Assembly (NCBI RefSeq): GCF_014269035.2
Contig: NZ_JABWRP020000012.1
Span: 62,001 to 126,000 of the forward strand
Direction of reading: 5' to 3'
DNA from: Pseudomonas vlassakiae
GTDB taxonomy: Bacteria > Pseudomonadota > Gammaproteobacteria > Pseudomonadales > Pseudomonadaceae
DNA: 64,000 bases
Of this stretch, positions 53,661 through 63,825 are shown piece after piece. The first letter of the stretch is position 1; every line of letters begins with the position of its first letter. Under the pieces are notes generated by a model that saw only the letters and a program-made list of their open reading frames with translations, did not search any database and was not told the origin of the DNA. The translations under genes were made by a program, and so were the position numbers.

Positions 53661-55301
53661 GTGAGCGAACTCATTCGCGTACCTGACATCGGCAGCGGTG
53701 AAGGTGAAATCATCGAGCTGTTCGTCAAGGTCGGTGACCGTATCGAGGCTGACCAGAGCCTGCTGACCCTGGAGTCCGACAAGGCCTCCATGGAGATCCC
53801 GGCGCCCAAGGCCGGCGTGATCAAGGAACTGAAGGTCAAGCTGGGCGACCGCCTGAAAGAAGGCGACGAGCTGCTGGTTCTGGAAGCCGAGGGTGCCGCT
53901 GCTGCGGCCCCTGAGGCTCCGGCTGCCGCGCCTGCCCAGGCTGCTGCTCCAGCGCCAGCCGCTGAAGCAGCACCTGCCCCTGCTCCGGCCGCAGCCCCGG
54001 CTGCCGCCAGCGTGCAGGACATCCACGTGCCGGACATCGGCTCGTCGGGCAAGGCCAAGATCATCGAAGTGCTGGTCAAGGTCGGCGACACCGTCGAAGC
54101 CGACCAGTCGCTGATTACCCTGGAGTCCGACAAGGCCTCCATGGAAATCCCGTCGCCGGCTGCCGGCGTGGTCGAAGAAGTCCTGTGCAAGCTGGAAGAC
54201 GAAGTCGGCACTGGCGACCTGATCTTCAAGCTCAAGGTGGCTGGCGCTGCGCCTGCTGCGGCACCGGCACCAGCCGCTGCTGCACCGGCCAAGGCCGAGG
54301 CTGCTCCTGCCGCCGCACCTGCCGCTGCCGCCCCGGCTGCTGCCCCCGCTCCGGTCGCTACCGCACCGGCTGCCGGCAGCAACGCCAAGGTTCACGCAGG
54401 CCCGGCGGTTCGCCAGCTGGCCCGTGAATTCGGTGTCGACCTGGGCGCAGTGGCCGCTACCGGTCCGCACGGCCGCATCCTCAAAGAAGACGTGCAGGTC
54501 TACGTCAAGGCGATGATGCAGAAGGCCAAGGAAGCTCCAGCAGCCGCTGGCGCAACCGGCGGCGCTGGCATCCCGCCGATCCCGGCCGTGGACTTCAGCA
54601 AGTTCGGTGAAGTGGAAGAAGTCGCCCTGACCCGCCTGATGCAGGTCGGTGCCACCAACCTGCACCGCAGCTGGCTGAACGTGCCGCACGTGACTCAGTT
54701 CGACTCCGCCGACATCACCGAGCTGGAAGCCTTCCGCGTTGCGCAGAAGGCCGTGGCCGAGAAAGCAGGTGTCAAGCTGACCGTGCTGCCACTGCTGCTC
54801 AAGGCCTGCGCCTTCCTGCTCAAGGAACTGCCGGACTTCAACAGCTCGCTGGCGCCAAGCGGCAAGGCCATCATCCGCAAGAAGTACGTGCACATCGGCT
54901 TCGCCGTGGACACCCCGGACGGCCTGCTGGTCCCTGTGATCAAGAACGTCGACCAGAAGAGCCTGCTGCAACTGGCTGCAGAAGCCGCTGCACTGGCGGA
55001 GAAGGCGCGCACCAAGAAGCTGTCGGCCGACGACATGCAAGGTGCCTGCTTCACCATCTCCAGCCTCGGCCACATTGGCGGCACCGGCTTCACGCCGATC
55101 GTCAACGCGCCGGAAGTGGCGATCCTGGGCGTCTCCAAGGCGACCATGCAGCCGGTCTGGGATGGCAAGGCCTTCCAGCCGAAGCTGATGCTGCCGCTGT
55201 CGCTGTCCTACGATCACCGTGTGATCAACGGCGCTGCCGCCGCGCGCTTCACCAAGCGCCTGGGCGACGTGCTGGGCGATATCCGCACCATGCTGCTGTA
55301 A
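53661..55301 (+). CDS. aceF: AceF, dihydrolipoamide acetyltransferase (E2)
   Basis: 546 residues starting with GTG at 53661 behind TGAGGAG. Two lipoyl domains (about 1-75 with Lys41, and 118-192 with Lys158, both in ESDKASMEIP) are joined by flexible Ala/Pro-rich linkers. A peripheral-subunit-binding domain follows (about 247-283, HAGPAVRQLAREFGVDL). The catalytic domain ends the protein with His519 in SYDHRVING. E. coli E2 has three lipoyl domains; two is normal in pseudomonads. The E3 gene is not here. Confidence 0.98.
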   Translation: MSELIRVPDIGSGEGEIIELFVKVGDRIEADQSLLTLESDKASMEIPAPKAGVIKELKVKLGDRLKEGDELLVLEAEGAAAAAPEAPAAAPAQAAAPAPAAEAAPAPAPAAAPAAASVQDIHVPDIGSSGKAKIIEVLVKVGDTVEADQSLITLESDKASMEIPSPAAGVVEEVLCKLEDEVGTGDLIFKLKVAGAAPAAAPAPAAAAPAKAEAAPAAAPAAAAPAAAPAPVATAPAAGSNAKVHAGPAVRQLAREFGVDLGAVAATGPHGRILKEDVQVYVKAMMQKAKEAPAAAGATGGAGIPPIPAVDFSKFGEVEEVALTRLMQVGATNLHRSWLNVPHVTQFDSADITELEAFRVAQKAVAEKAGVKLTVLPLLLKACAFLLKELPDFNSSLAPSGKAIIRKKYVHIGFAVDTPDGLLVPVIKNVDQKSLLQLAAEAAALAEKARTKKLSADDMQGACFTISSLGHIGGTGFTPIVNAPEVAILGVSKATMQPVWDGKAFQPKLMLPLSLSYDHRVINGAAAARFTKRLGDVLGDIRTMLL

Positions 55302-55310
55302 TCGCAGCCC

Positions 55311-55336
55311 ACCTGCCTCCTCCCGGGGAGGCAGGT
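55311..55336 (+). terminator. First hairpin after aceF
   Basis: ACCTGCCTCC-TCCCGG-GGAGGCAGGT, a ten-pair perfect stem nine bases after the aceF stop, followed by ACCCTTTTCG. It may protect the message end upstream of the true terminator. Confidence 0.55.
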
Positions 55337-55368
55337 ACCCTTTTCGAGCTGCCACGCTCGTACCTCAA

Positions 55369-55394
55369 CCCCGCCCGTTGGCGGGGCTTTTTTT
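55369..55394 (+). terminator. Intrinsic terminator of aceEF
   Basis: CCCCGCC-CGTT-GGCGGGG followed by C and seven T. Textbook rho-independent terminator, 68 bases after aceF. Confidence 0.9.
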
Positions 55395-55723
55395 GTCCGC
55401 CTTTAAGCAACGTGGCCATGCTGTGAGGCCATGGTTGTCAGCCGGCTTGCAAGACTCAAGACATGCACCAAGGCAGGCGACCATGGCGTAACAAGTTCGG
55501 CACGTCGCAGCAACTGCAGGAGCGGATTTATCCGCGATGCGCCGCGCGGGCGGCGCTCGATCTCACAGGCGCCAAAAATCCCAAGGCAAACTAAGGATTT
55601 CAGCCAGGCGGCCGAAAACATATACATGACAGCCCTCATGGCCGCTTGCCAGCCTCAGGGACATGATGCAACCTTGCCAGATACGCCGCCGTCCAGGCCG
55701 CGTCCCCTTCAAGCGAGTCTTCG
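55395..55723. other. Gap before dipA with one single REP copy
   Basis: About 330 bases without a gene. A single REP (GCAGGAGCGGATTTATCCGC and on, about 55517-55541) is followed by GC-rich sequence that could pair with it. The dipA promoter must lie between this and 55724, but no hexamer pair was convincing. Confidence 0.5.
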
Positions 55724-58405
55724 ATGAAAAGCCAACCCGATGCCGCCAGCCGTGTGGCGGCCGAGGTCGTCACGCAGCTCCCCGTGCCCTCGCGGCTCGG
55801 CATGCTGCGTTTCGAAAGGCTGAACGAAGCCAACTGGGCGATGCTTTACCTCGATCCTGCTTGCGAACGCCAGTTCGGCTTGCCCGCTGCCGAGCTGTGT
55901 GCGCTGATCGATGCGCCCTATGCCAGCCTGATGGAGCCCGAGGCCCGCTACCGGCTGCACGATGAAATCCAGCTGCAACTGCGCAACCGCGGCTACTACC
56001 GGGTGCGCTACACCCTGCACACCCAGGCCCGCGCGCTGCGCGTGCTGGAAGCCGGCGAGGCATACAAGCAGCACAACCGCCAGCTGCTGCGCGGCTTCCT
56101 TACGGTGCTCGATGACGACGACAGTGACCTCGACACCGACGACCTGGAATCGCGCAACAACCGCTTGCAACTGGCTCTGCAGATCAACCAGCGCGCCCAG
56201 CAGGAGCAGCTTGAACACCTGGAACGGGTGCGTGCCCAGCAAGACCTCATCCTGCGCCTGGCCCGCCAGCGCTACAGCGCCGAGAACTCGCTGCTCGAAG
56301 CCGCCCAGCTGATCACCCGCAGCGCCTGCGAGATCTACAAGGTCGACAGCGCCAGCATCTGGCACCTGGAAGAGCAGCGTCTGGAGCCGATCAGTGCCTG
56401 GCTGCGCGACGAGCAGGCGCACCGCCTGCCCGAACCGATCGATGCCAGCCGCTTCCCCGACTACCTGGACGCCCTGCACGCCAGCCGTGCCATCGACGCG
56501 CACAACGCCAACCACGACCCGCGCACCCGTGACCTGGCCGAGAGCCTGTATGCCGACAACAACGCCATGCTCGACGCCAGCATCCGCGTCGATGGCCAGG
56601 TAGTCGGCGTGTTGTGCCTGGAACAGACTGGCCAGCCGCGCGCCTGGCAGTCCGATGAAATCGCCTTTGCCGGTGAGCTCGCCGACCAGTTCGCCCAGGT
56701 CATCACCAACCACAACCGGCGCACCGCCGCCAGCGCCCTGCACCTGTTCCAGCGGGCCGTGGAACAAAGCGCCAGCGCCTTCCTGCTGGTCAACCGCGAC
56801 GGCGTGGTGGAGTACGTCAACCCAAGCTTCACGGCCATCACCCAGTACAGCACCGAGGAAGTCCAGGGCCACCACCTGGCCGAGCTGCCAGCCCTGGAAA
56901 ACCTCAGCGAATTGCTGTTCGACTCGCCGTCGAGCCTGGCCATGGGCAACAGCTGGCAAGGCGAATTCAAGAGCCGGCGCAAGAACCTCGAGCCTTACTG
57001 GGGCCAGTTGTCGATCTCCAAGGTGTACGGCGACAACCGTGAGCTGACCCACTACATCGGCATCTACGAAGACGTCACCCAGACCAAGCTGGCCCAGCAA
57101 CGCATCGAGCGCCTGGCCTACACCGACAACCTGACCAACCTGGGCAACCGCCCGGCATTCATCCGCAAGCTCGACGAGCGCTTCGCCCGCGACAGCGAGA
57201 ACCCGATCTGCCTGCTGCTGGTGGACATCGACAACTTCAAGCGGATCAACGACAGCCTCGGCCACCAGACCGGCGACAAATTGCTGATCAGCCTGGCCCG
57301 GCGCCTGCGCAACAGCCTCAGCGTCAACGGCGTACTCGCCCGTTTCGCCAGCAACGAGTTCGCCGTGCTGCTCGACGACACCAGCCTGGAAGACGGCCAG
57401 GGCGTAGCCCTGCAATTGCTGCGTACCCTCGACAAACCGATGTTCGTCGACAACCAGCTGATCAACGTCACCGCCTCGGTGGGCCTGGCATGCGCGCCGC
57501 TGCACGGCAGCGACCCGACCACCCTGATGAAGAACGCCGGCCTCGCCCTGCACAAGGCCAAGGCCAACGGCAAGCACCAGGTGCAGGTGTTCACCGAAGT
57601 GCTCAATGCCGAAGCCAGCTACAAGCTGTTCGTCGAGAACAACCTGCGCCGCGCCCTGACCCAGAACGAGCTGGAGGTGTTCTACCAGCCCAAGCTGTGC
57701 CTGCGCAGCGGCCGCCTGCTGGGCCTTGAGGCCTTGCTACGCTGGAACCACCCCGAGCGCGGCATGATCCGCCCGGACCAGTTCATCAGCGTGGCCGAGG
57801 AAACCGGCCTGATCATCCCCATCGGCAAGTGGGTGGTGCGCCAGTCGTGCCGCATGAGCCAGCAGTTGCAGCAGGCCGGCATGGGCTGCCTGCACGTGGC
57901 CATCAACCTGTCGCCCAAGCAGTTCTCCGACCCCGACCTGGTGGCCTCGATCGGTTTGATCCTCAAGGAAGAAGGCCTGCCCCCGCACCTGCTGGAGCTG
58001 GAACTCACCGAGGGCCTGCTGCTGGAAGCGACCGAAGACACCCACCGCCAGCTCGACGAACTCAAGGCCCTGGGCCTGACCCTGGCCATGGACGACTTCG
58101 GCACCGGTTATTCGTCGTTGAGCTACCTGAAGAAATTCCCGATCGACATCATCAAGATCGACCGCAGCTTCATCAACGAGATCCCCGACAACCAGGACGA
58201 CATGGAAATCACCTCGGCGGTGGTGGCCATGGCCCACAACCTCAAGCTCAAGGTGGTGGCCGAAGGGATCGAGACGCCCGAGCAGCTCGCCTTCCTGCGC
58301 CGGCATCGCTGCGACGTCGGCCAGGGCTACCTGTTCGACCGGCCAATCCCGGGCCGTGAGCTGGAAGAAAAACTCAAGCGCTATCCGCGCGGCCCAATAG
58401 CCTGA
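55724..58405 (+). CDS. dipA: DipA-like c-di-GMP phosphodiesterase (GAF-PAS-GGDEF-EAL)
   Basis: 893 residues, cytoplasmic. After an amino-terminal PAS-like region (20-110) and a coiled segment come a GAF domain (about 185-330), a PAS domain (about 340-460), a GGDEF domain and an EAL domain. The GGDEF loop is ASNEF (542-546), so it cannot make c-di-GMP. The EAL domain is intact: EALLRW from Glu669, NLSPKQF, ELTEG, DDFGTGYSS, KIDRSF and VAEGIET. The order aceE-aceF-dipA-msrA and the ASNEF loop fit P. aeruginosa DipA (PA5017), a phosphodiesterase for biofilm dispersion. It should lower c-di-GMP. Confidence 0.92.
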   Translation: MKSQPDAASRVAAEVVTQLPVPSRLGMLRFERLNEANWAMLYLDPACERQFGLPAAELCALIDAPYASLMEPEARYRLHDEIQLQLRNRGYYRVRYTLHTQARALRVLEAGEAYKQHNRQLLRGFLTVLDDDDSDLDTDDLESRNNRLQLALQINQRAQQEQLEHLERVRAQQDLILRLARQRYSAENSLLEAAQLITRSACEIYKVDSASIWHLEEQRLEPISAWLRDEQAHRLPEPIDASRFPDYLDALHASRAIDAHNANHDPRTRDLAESLYADNNAMLDASIRVDGQVVGVLCLEQTGQPRAWQSDEIAFAGELADQFAQVITNHNRRTAASALHLFQRAVEQSASAFLLVNRDGVVEYVNPSFTAITQYSTEEVQGHHLAELPALENLSELLFDSPSSLAMGNSWQGEFKSRRKNLEPYWGQLSISKVYGDNRELTHYIGIYEDVTQTKLAQQRIERLAYTDNLTNLGNRPAFIRKLDERFARDSENPICLLLVDIDNFKRINDSLGHQTGDKLLISLARRLRNSLSVNGVLARFASNEFAVLLDDTSLEDGQGVALQLLRTLDKPMFVDNQLINVTASVGLACAPLHGSDPTTLMKNAGLALHKAKANGKHQVQVFTEVLNAEASYKLFVENNLRRALTQNELEVFYQPKLCLRSGRLLGLEALLRWNHPERGMIRPDQFISVAEETGLIIPIGKWVVRQSCRMSQQLQQAGMGCLHVAINLSPKQFSDPDLVASIGLILKEEGLPPHLLELELTEGLLLEATEDTHRQLDELKALGLTLAMDDFGTGYSSLSYLKKFPIDIIKIDRSFINEIPDNQDDMEITSAVVAMAHNLKLKVVAEGIETPEQLAFLRRHRCDVGQGYLFDRPIPGRELEEKLKRYPRGPIA

Positions 58406-58443
58406 CAGCGGCGCCAAGCTCGGGCAAACTAGATCCCATTCAG

Positions 58444-58508
58444 GCCTCATCGCGGATAAATCCGCTCCTACAGGGATTGCGTAGGCGCGGATTTATCCGC
58501 GATGAAGC
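58444..58508. repeat. Paired inverted REP element
   Basis: GCCTCATCGCGGATAAATCC (58444-58463) faces GCGGATTTATCCGCGATGAA (58487-58506). It separates dipA from msrA. Confidence 0.88.
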
Positions 58509-58543
58509 CAACTCCTATCCCACCGACATACAGAGGAACGGCC

Positions 58544-59212
58544 ATGGTCCTGCGTTCGGAAATCCTGGTGAACAAAAACGTCATGCCAACCGCGGAGCAA
58601 GCCCTGCCTGGCCGCGAAACGCCCATGCAGCTGCCCGAGTTCCACTACGTATTCAAAGACACCCCACTGCTCGGCCCGTTCTTCGAAGGCGCCATCGACT
58701 TCGCCATCTTCGGCCTGGGCTGCTTCTGGGGCGCCGAGCGCCGCTTCTGGCAGCGCGAAGGCGTGGTCAGCACGGTGGTCGGCTACGCCGGTGGCTTCAC
58801 CCCGCACCCGACCTACGAAGAAGTCTGCTCGGGCCTGACCGGCCACACCGAGGTGGTGCTGGTGGTGTTCGACAAGGACAAGGTCAGCTACCGCGAGCTG
58901 TTGGCGATGTTCTGGGAGCTGCACAACCCGACCCAGGGCATGCGCCAGGGCAACGACATCGGCACCCAGTACCGCTCGGCCATCTACTGCACCAGCCCGG
59001 AACAGCTGGAGCAGGCCAAGGCCAGCCGCGACGCCTTCCAGGCCGAGCTGAGCAAGGCCGGCTTCGGCGAAATCACCACCGAAATCGACCAGGCGCCGAC
59101 GGTTTACTTCGCCGAGGCCTACCACCAGCAGTACCTGGCCAAGAACCCGGACGGCTACTGCGGTATCGGCGGCACCGGCGTGTGCCTGCCTCCGAGCCTG
59201 CAGGGCAACTGA
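58544..59212 (+). CDS. msrA: MsrA, peptide methionine sulfoxide reductase
   Basis: 222 residues from the ATG at 58544 ([15 protein letters not shown]), behind CAGAGGAAC. The catalytic Cys60 is in [12 protein letters not shown]; the resolving cysteine is near the end ([13 protein letters not shown]). It reduces methionine-S-sulfoxide in proteins with thioredoxin. The amino-terminal extension before the GCFWG core is typical for the longer MsrA class. The longer frame from 58502 crosses REP sequence. A glutathione transferase follows after 3 bases. Confidence 0.96.
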   Translation: MVLRSEILVNKNVMPTAEQALPGRETPMQLPEFHYVFKDTPLLGPFFEGAIDFAIFGLGCFWGAERRFWQREGVVSTVVGYAGGFTPHPTYEEVCSGLTGHTEVVLVVFDKDKVSYRELLAMFWELHNPTQGMRQGNDIGTQYRSAIYCTSPEQLEQAKASRDAFQAELSKAGFGEITTEIDQAPTVYFAEAYHQQYLAKNPDGYCGIGGTGVCLPPSLQGN

Positions 59213-59215
59213 ACC

Positions 59216-59839
59216 ATGAGCACGATGACCCTGTTCCACTCGCCGCTGTCACCTTTCGTGCGCAAGGTCATGGTGGTGCTGCACGAGACCGGCCAGCTTG
59301 GCCGTGTCGCGCTGCAGCCGGTGAACATCAGCCCGGTGAACGGCGACGAGCAGCTCAACCAGGACAACCCGATCGGCAAGATTCCGGCGCTGCGCCTGGA
59401 GGACGGCACCGTGCTGCACGACAGCCGGGTGATCTGCGAGTACCTCGACCTGCAGCATGTCGGCCAGCCGCTGCTGCCACGCGAGGGCTCGGCGCGCTGG
59501 CGGCGCATGACCTTGGCTTCGCAGGCTGACGCGATCATGGATGCAGCGGTGCTGAGCCGCTACGAAAGCTTCCTGCGGCCTGAAGCGAAGCGCTGGGAGG
59601 GCTGGCTCGAAGCGCAAGCCGAGAAGATTCGCCGCAGCCTGGCGAACCTGGAGCAAGCGCACCTGGCAGAGCTGGCGTCCGGGTTCGATATTGCGGCGAT
59701 TGGCGTGGCCTGTGCGTTGGGGTATCTGGACCTGCGTCAGCCGCAGTTCGGCTGGCGTGAGCGCCAGCCTGGCCTGGCGGCCTGGTATGCCGAAGTGGCC
59801 AAGCGGCCGTCGATGGTGGCTACCGCCCCAGCGGCCTAA
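59216..59839 (+). CDS. Glutathione S-transferase family protein
   Basis: 207 residues. The amino-terminal thioredoxin fold has SPLSPFVRKVMVVLHE (Ser at the usual active site), the cis-Pro in GKIPALRLEDG and the glutathione-binding DSRVICEYLD. The carboxyl part is the helical GST domain. Substrate unknown. Start three bases after msrA, so they are cotranscribed; a shared role against oxidative damage is plausible. Confidence 0.9.
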   Translation: MSTMTLFHSPLSPFVRKVMVVLHETGQLGRVALQPVNISPVNGDEQLNQDNPIGKIPALRLEDGTVLHDSRVICEYLDLQHVGQPLLPREGSARWRRMTLASQADAIMDAAVLSRYESFLRPEAKRWEGWLEAQAEKIRRSLANLEQAHLAELASGFDIAAIGVACALGYLDLRQPQFGWRERQPGLAAWYAEVAKRPSMVATAPAA

Positions 59840-59850
59840 AGGGCCTCTTC

Positions 59851-59972
59851 GCGGGTGTGGGAGCAGCCTTGTGTCGCGGAAGGGCCGCGAAGCGGCCCCG
59901 GCAATTTCCGCTGCGAAGCTGAGAACCTGGGGCCGCTTCGCGCCCCTTTCGCGACACAAGGCCGCTCCCACA
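59851..59972. repeat. Large inverted repeat of a second REP type
   Basis: GCGGGTGTGGGAGCAGCCTT followed by GTGTCGCG (59851-59878) faces CGCGACACAAGGCCGCTCCC followed by ACA (59950-59972). The inner part also pairs (GGGCCGCGAAGCGGCCCC against GGGGCCGCTTCGCGCCCC). This family, marked by GTGTCGCG, differs from the GGTTTACCC type. Confidence 0.85.
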
Positions 59973-59999
59973 TACAGCAGAACCAGTGTGCTATCGCGA

Positions 60000-60500
60000 T
60001 CAGCAGTCAGGATTACCCGCAGTAAACTTCTTGGCTGGGTTCACCGCCGCCTTGAACTGGCGCAATGCCTTGGAGCCAATCAGCAACGGGTAGTTGAAGT
60101 GGCTGCGGTCCACCAGGTTGACCTCCATGGTGCGCTTCACGCCACCCAGGCACATCTCCAGGTCGATCACCGGCCGCTTGGAGATTTCCGGCGCATCGCC
60201 CTCGTCCTCTTCCTCGGCACGCCCCTTGATCTTGCTGATGCGCGAGACCTGGTGCTCATAGACCTTGCCGTCGGAGTCCTTGGTAGCCAGGCGGAAACGC
60301 ACCCACTCCTCGCCATCACGGGTGAACAACTCGATGTCCTTGGCCGACAGCGAGGCCGTCCAGGCACCGGTGTCCATCTTGGCTTTCAAGGTCTGGCCCA
60401 GCTCGGGCAACTTGATGTTCTCGTAACGGCCGTAGAGTGTCGGTTCGGCGGCCATGACCGGCAACGCCAGCAGCGATAAGAGGGCAAGCAGAGATTTCAC
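60000..60500 (-). CDS. Periplasmic retropepsin-like protein (DUF785 / Zn_protease family)
   Basis: 166 residues from the GTG whose codon ends at 60500 (VKSLLALLSLLALPVMAAEP), with AAGGAAG before it. Residues 1-18 form a signal peptide cut at VMA-AEP. The motif KMDTGAWTASLSA with Asp43-Thr-Gly is the aspartic-protease-like site of this family, once called ATP-dependent zinc protease. The NYPLLIGSKAL segment near the end is the family's second signature. Protease activity is not shown for most members. Divergent from the acyltransferase gene. Confidence 0.82.
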   Translation of the reverse strand: MKSLLALLSLLALPVMAAEPTLYGRYENIKLPELGQTLKAKMDTGAWTASLSAKDIELFTRDGEEWVRFRLATKDSDGKVYEHQVSRISKIKGRAEEEDEGDAPEISKRPVIDLEMCLGGVKRTMEVNLVDRSHFNYPLLIGSKALRQFKAAVNPAKKFTAGNPDC

Positions 60501-60682
60501 AGGCAAGCTTCCTTGAGAAGGGTCAGTGCTTAGACTGCACTGGCGGGATAGGTTCGCTGTCACAAGCCTAACCAACATGTTGTGAAACATTTGTCCCTGC
60601 CGTCGGGCATTGGACATTTGGCGTAGGCCGCGGCGCTGCTTATCATTGCGCCCTGCTAATTTCCCACAACAAGAGTTTCCTT

Positions 60683-61570
60683 ATGCGTCGCCTGCTTACC
60701 GGCCTTTTCACGACCATCCTGCTGCTGCTCAACACCTTGGTGTTGATCTGCCCGCTGCTGGTCTTCGCCCTGCTCAAACTGGTGCTGCCGGGCCGTGGGC
60801 GTGACTATGCCTCGTGGGCGGTGATGTGGGTAGCCGAAACCTGGTCGGAAATCGACAAGGCCATCTTCGCCCTGTGCATCCCGACCCAGTGGGACATTCG
60901 CGGTGTCGAGAACCTGCGCAAGGACACCTCGTACCTGGCGGTCAGCAACCACCAGACCTGGGTCGATATCCCGGCGCTGATCGAAAGCCTCAACCGCCGC
61001 ACGCCGTTCTTCAAGTTCTTTCTCAAAAAGGAGCTGATCTGGGTGCCGCTGCTGGGCCTGGCCTGGTGGGGCCTCGATTACCCATTCATGAAGCGCTACA
61101 GCAAGGCGTTTCTGGAAAAGCACCCGGAGCTCAAGGGCAAGGACCTGGAGATCACCAAGGCCGCCTGCGAGCTGTTCAAGCGCCAGCCGGTCACCGTGGT
61201 CAACTACCTCGAGGGCACCCGCTTCACCGAGGCCAAGCACCGCGAACAGCAATCGCCCTATCGCTACCTGCTCAAGCCCAAGGCCGGCGGCGTGGCGTTC
61301 GTGCTGGCAGCGCTGGGCGAACAGCTGGATGCGCTGCTGGACGTGACGATCGTCTACCCCGGCAACCAGGCGCCGGGGTTCTGGGCGTTGCTCAATGGCA
61401 GCATCAACCGGGTGATTATCGACATTCAGGTGCGTGAGCTGGACCCGGCCTTGTGGGATGGGGATTACGAGAATGACCCGGCTTTCCGTCAGACCGTGCA
61501 GGGTTGGGTGAACCAGTTGTGGCTGGAGAAGGACCAGCGGATCGAGCAGCTGCGCGGTGAAATGAGCTGA
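60683..61570 (+). CDS. Membrane acyltransferase (PlsC-like, YihG type)
   Basis: 295 residues. One or two amino-terminal membrane helices (about 4-38) precede the acyltransferase core with motif I NHQTWVD (His90, Asp95), motif II near FFKFFLKKELIWVP and motif III YLEGTRFTEAKH. This is the lysophosphatidate acyltransferase superfamily, YihG branch, probably remodelling phospholipid acyl chains in the inner membrane. The house-keeping PlsC should be elsewhere. Start ATG 60683 behind AAGAG. Confidence 0.88.
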   Translation: MRRLLTGLFTTILLLLNTLVLICPLLVFALLKLVLPGRGRDYASWAVMWVAETWSEIDKAIFALCIPTQWDIRGVENLRKDTSYLAVSNHQTWVDIPALIESLNRRTPFFKFFLKKELIWVPLLGLAWWGLDYPFMKRYSKAFLEKHPELKGKDLEITKAACELFKRQPVTVVNYLEGTRFTEAKHREQQSPYRYLLKPKAGGVAFVLAALGEQLDALLDVTIVYPGNQAPGFWALLNGSINRVIIDIQVRELDPALWDGDYENDPAFRQTVQGWVNQLWLEKDQRIEQLRGEMS

Positions 61571-61584
61571 GTTTTATTGCCTGT

Positions 61585-61662
61585 ACCGGCCTCTCGCGGA
61601 TAAATCCGCTCCTACGGGGATCGCTACCCGTGTAGGAGCGGATTTATCCGCGAGAGGCCGGT
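61585..61662. repeat. Perfect 31-base inverted REP pair
   Basis: Positions 61585-61615 are repeated without mismatch in inverse orientation at 61632-61662, with a 16-base loop that itself pairs partly (CGGGGA / CCCG). The core is GCGGATTTATCCGCG. It could fold into a very stable hairpin after the acyltransferase gene. The next 130 bases before the permease are AT-rich (AATTAGAATAAGTAATAC). Confidence 0.92.
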
Positions 61663-61791
61663 GTAGGCACTATCAATGCCCCAATTAAAAGCCAGGCTAA
61701 TAATTAGAATAAGTAATACTTTTTTGTCATCACCCACCCAAGTGGATAAAAATCGACCAAAGCACAACTACAAAAATGCCTGGATCGATCG

Positions 61792-63141
<1,350 letters not shown>

Positions 63142-63147
63142 CCAGAC

Positions 63148-63235
63148 GCAAGGCCACTCCCACGGGTACAGCACTTGACTTGAATGCTGTGAGATCCCCG
63201 TGGGAGCCGGCTTGCCGACGATAGGGCCGGCACTG
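63148..63235. repeat. REP-like inverted pair after the permease
   Basis: AAGGCCACTCCCACGGG (63150-63166) faces CCCGTGGGAGCCGGCTTGCC (63197-63216). It lies between the convergent permease and DUF2780 genes. Confidence 0.7.
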
Positions 63236-63249
63236 GCGCTAAAAAATCA

Positions 63250-63825
63250 TCAGACCGAAGGCTGGGTCAACGGCGCGGGAGTAGTCCACAAACTCCCCAG
63301 ATTCTGCAGCAACGACCCGGCAATCCCCTGCTGCCCCAGGTACTGCAGAATCAATGGCGCAAACTGCCCGATCATCCCGGTATCCATCCCCAGCGCCTTG
63401 AACGCATTGTCCAGGTCGCCGCGGTTCTGCACGTCATTGCCCAGCGCCTTGTCCAGCGCCGACTGGCTGCCCTTGTCGCTGCCCAGCAACTCACCCAGCC
63501 CACTCAGCCCGCCCAGGACATTGGCACCCGACAGCAGGTCCAGGCCCGGCACGGCCTTGGTCAGCTGGCCATAGTCGTCGCTGCTCAGGTTGTTGCGCGC
63601 CAACCCCAACATGGCCCCTGCCCCGCCTACGGCCTGTTCGGGGGTGATGTTCAACTGGCTGCCCAGGGTGTTGAGCAGGTTGGCCTGCCCTTCGGGGGCC
63701 TGTACCTGGCCTTGTTGCTTCGGGTTCTGCATGGCGGAGACGGCGTTGGCGGCGTCGCTGAGGTTGAAGGCGAACACCGGGCTTGCGGCCAGGGTCATCA
63801 GGGTTGCCAGGGTGAATGCTTTCAT
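63250..63825 (-). CDS. Secreted DUF2780 protein
   Basis: 191 residues. Signal peptide at 1-19 (VFA-FNL). The mature part begins with Gln-rich sequence and then the DUF2780 core, about 50-150, rich in Gly, Leu and Asn (LGSQLNITPEQAVGGAGAML, LLSGANVLGGLSGLGELLGS). It has no catalytic motif. Periplasmic or surface location is expected. The function of the family is unknown to me. It is convergent with the permease. Up to the window end (63826-64000) there is only presumed promoter sequence; an ATG at 63990 is too close to the edge to judge. Confidence 0.85.
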   Translation of the reverse strand: MKAFTLATLMTLAASPVFAFNLSDAANAVSAMQNPKQQGQVQAPEGQANLLNTLGSQLNITPEQAVGGAGAMLGLARNNLSSDDYGQLTKAVPGLDLLSGANVLGGLSGLGELLGSDKGSQSALDKALGNDVQNRGDLDNAFKALGMDTGMIGQFAPLILQYLGQQGIAGSLLQNLGSLWTTPAPLTQPSV

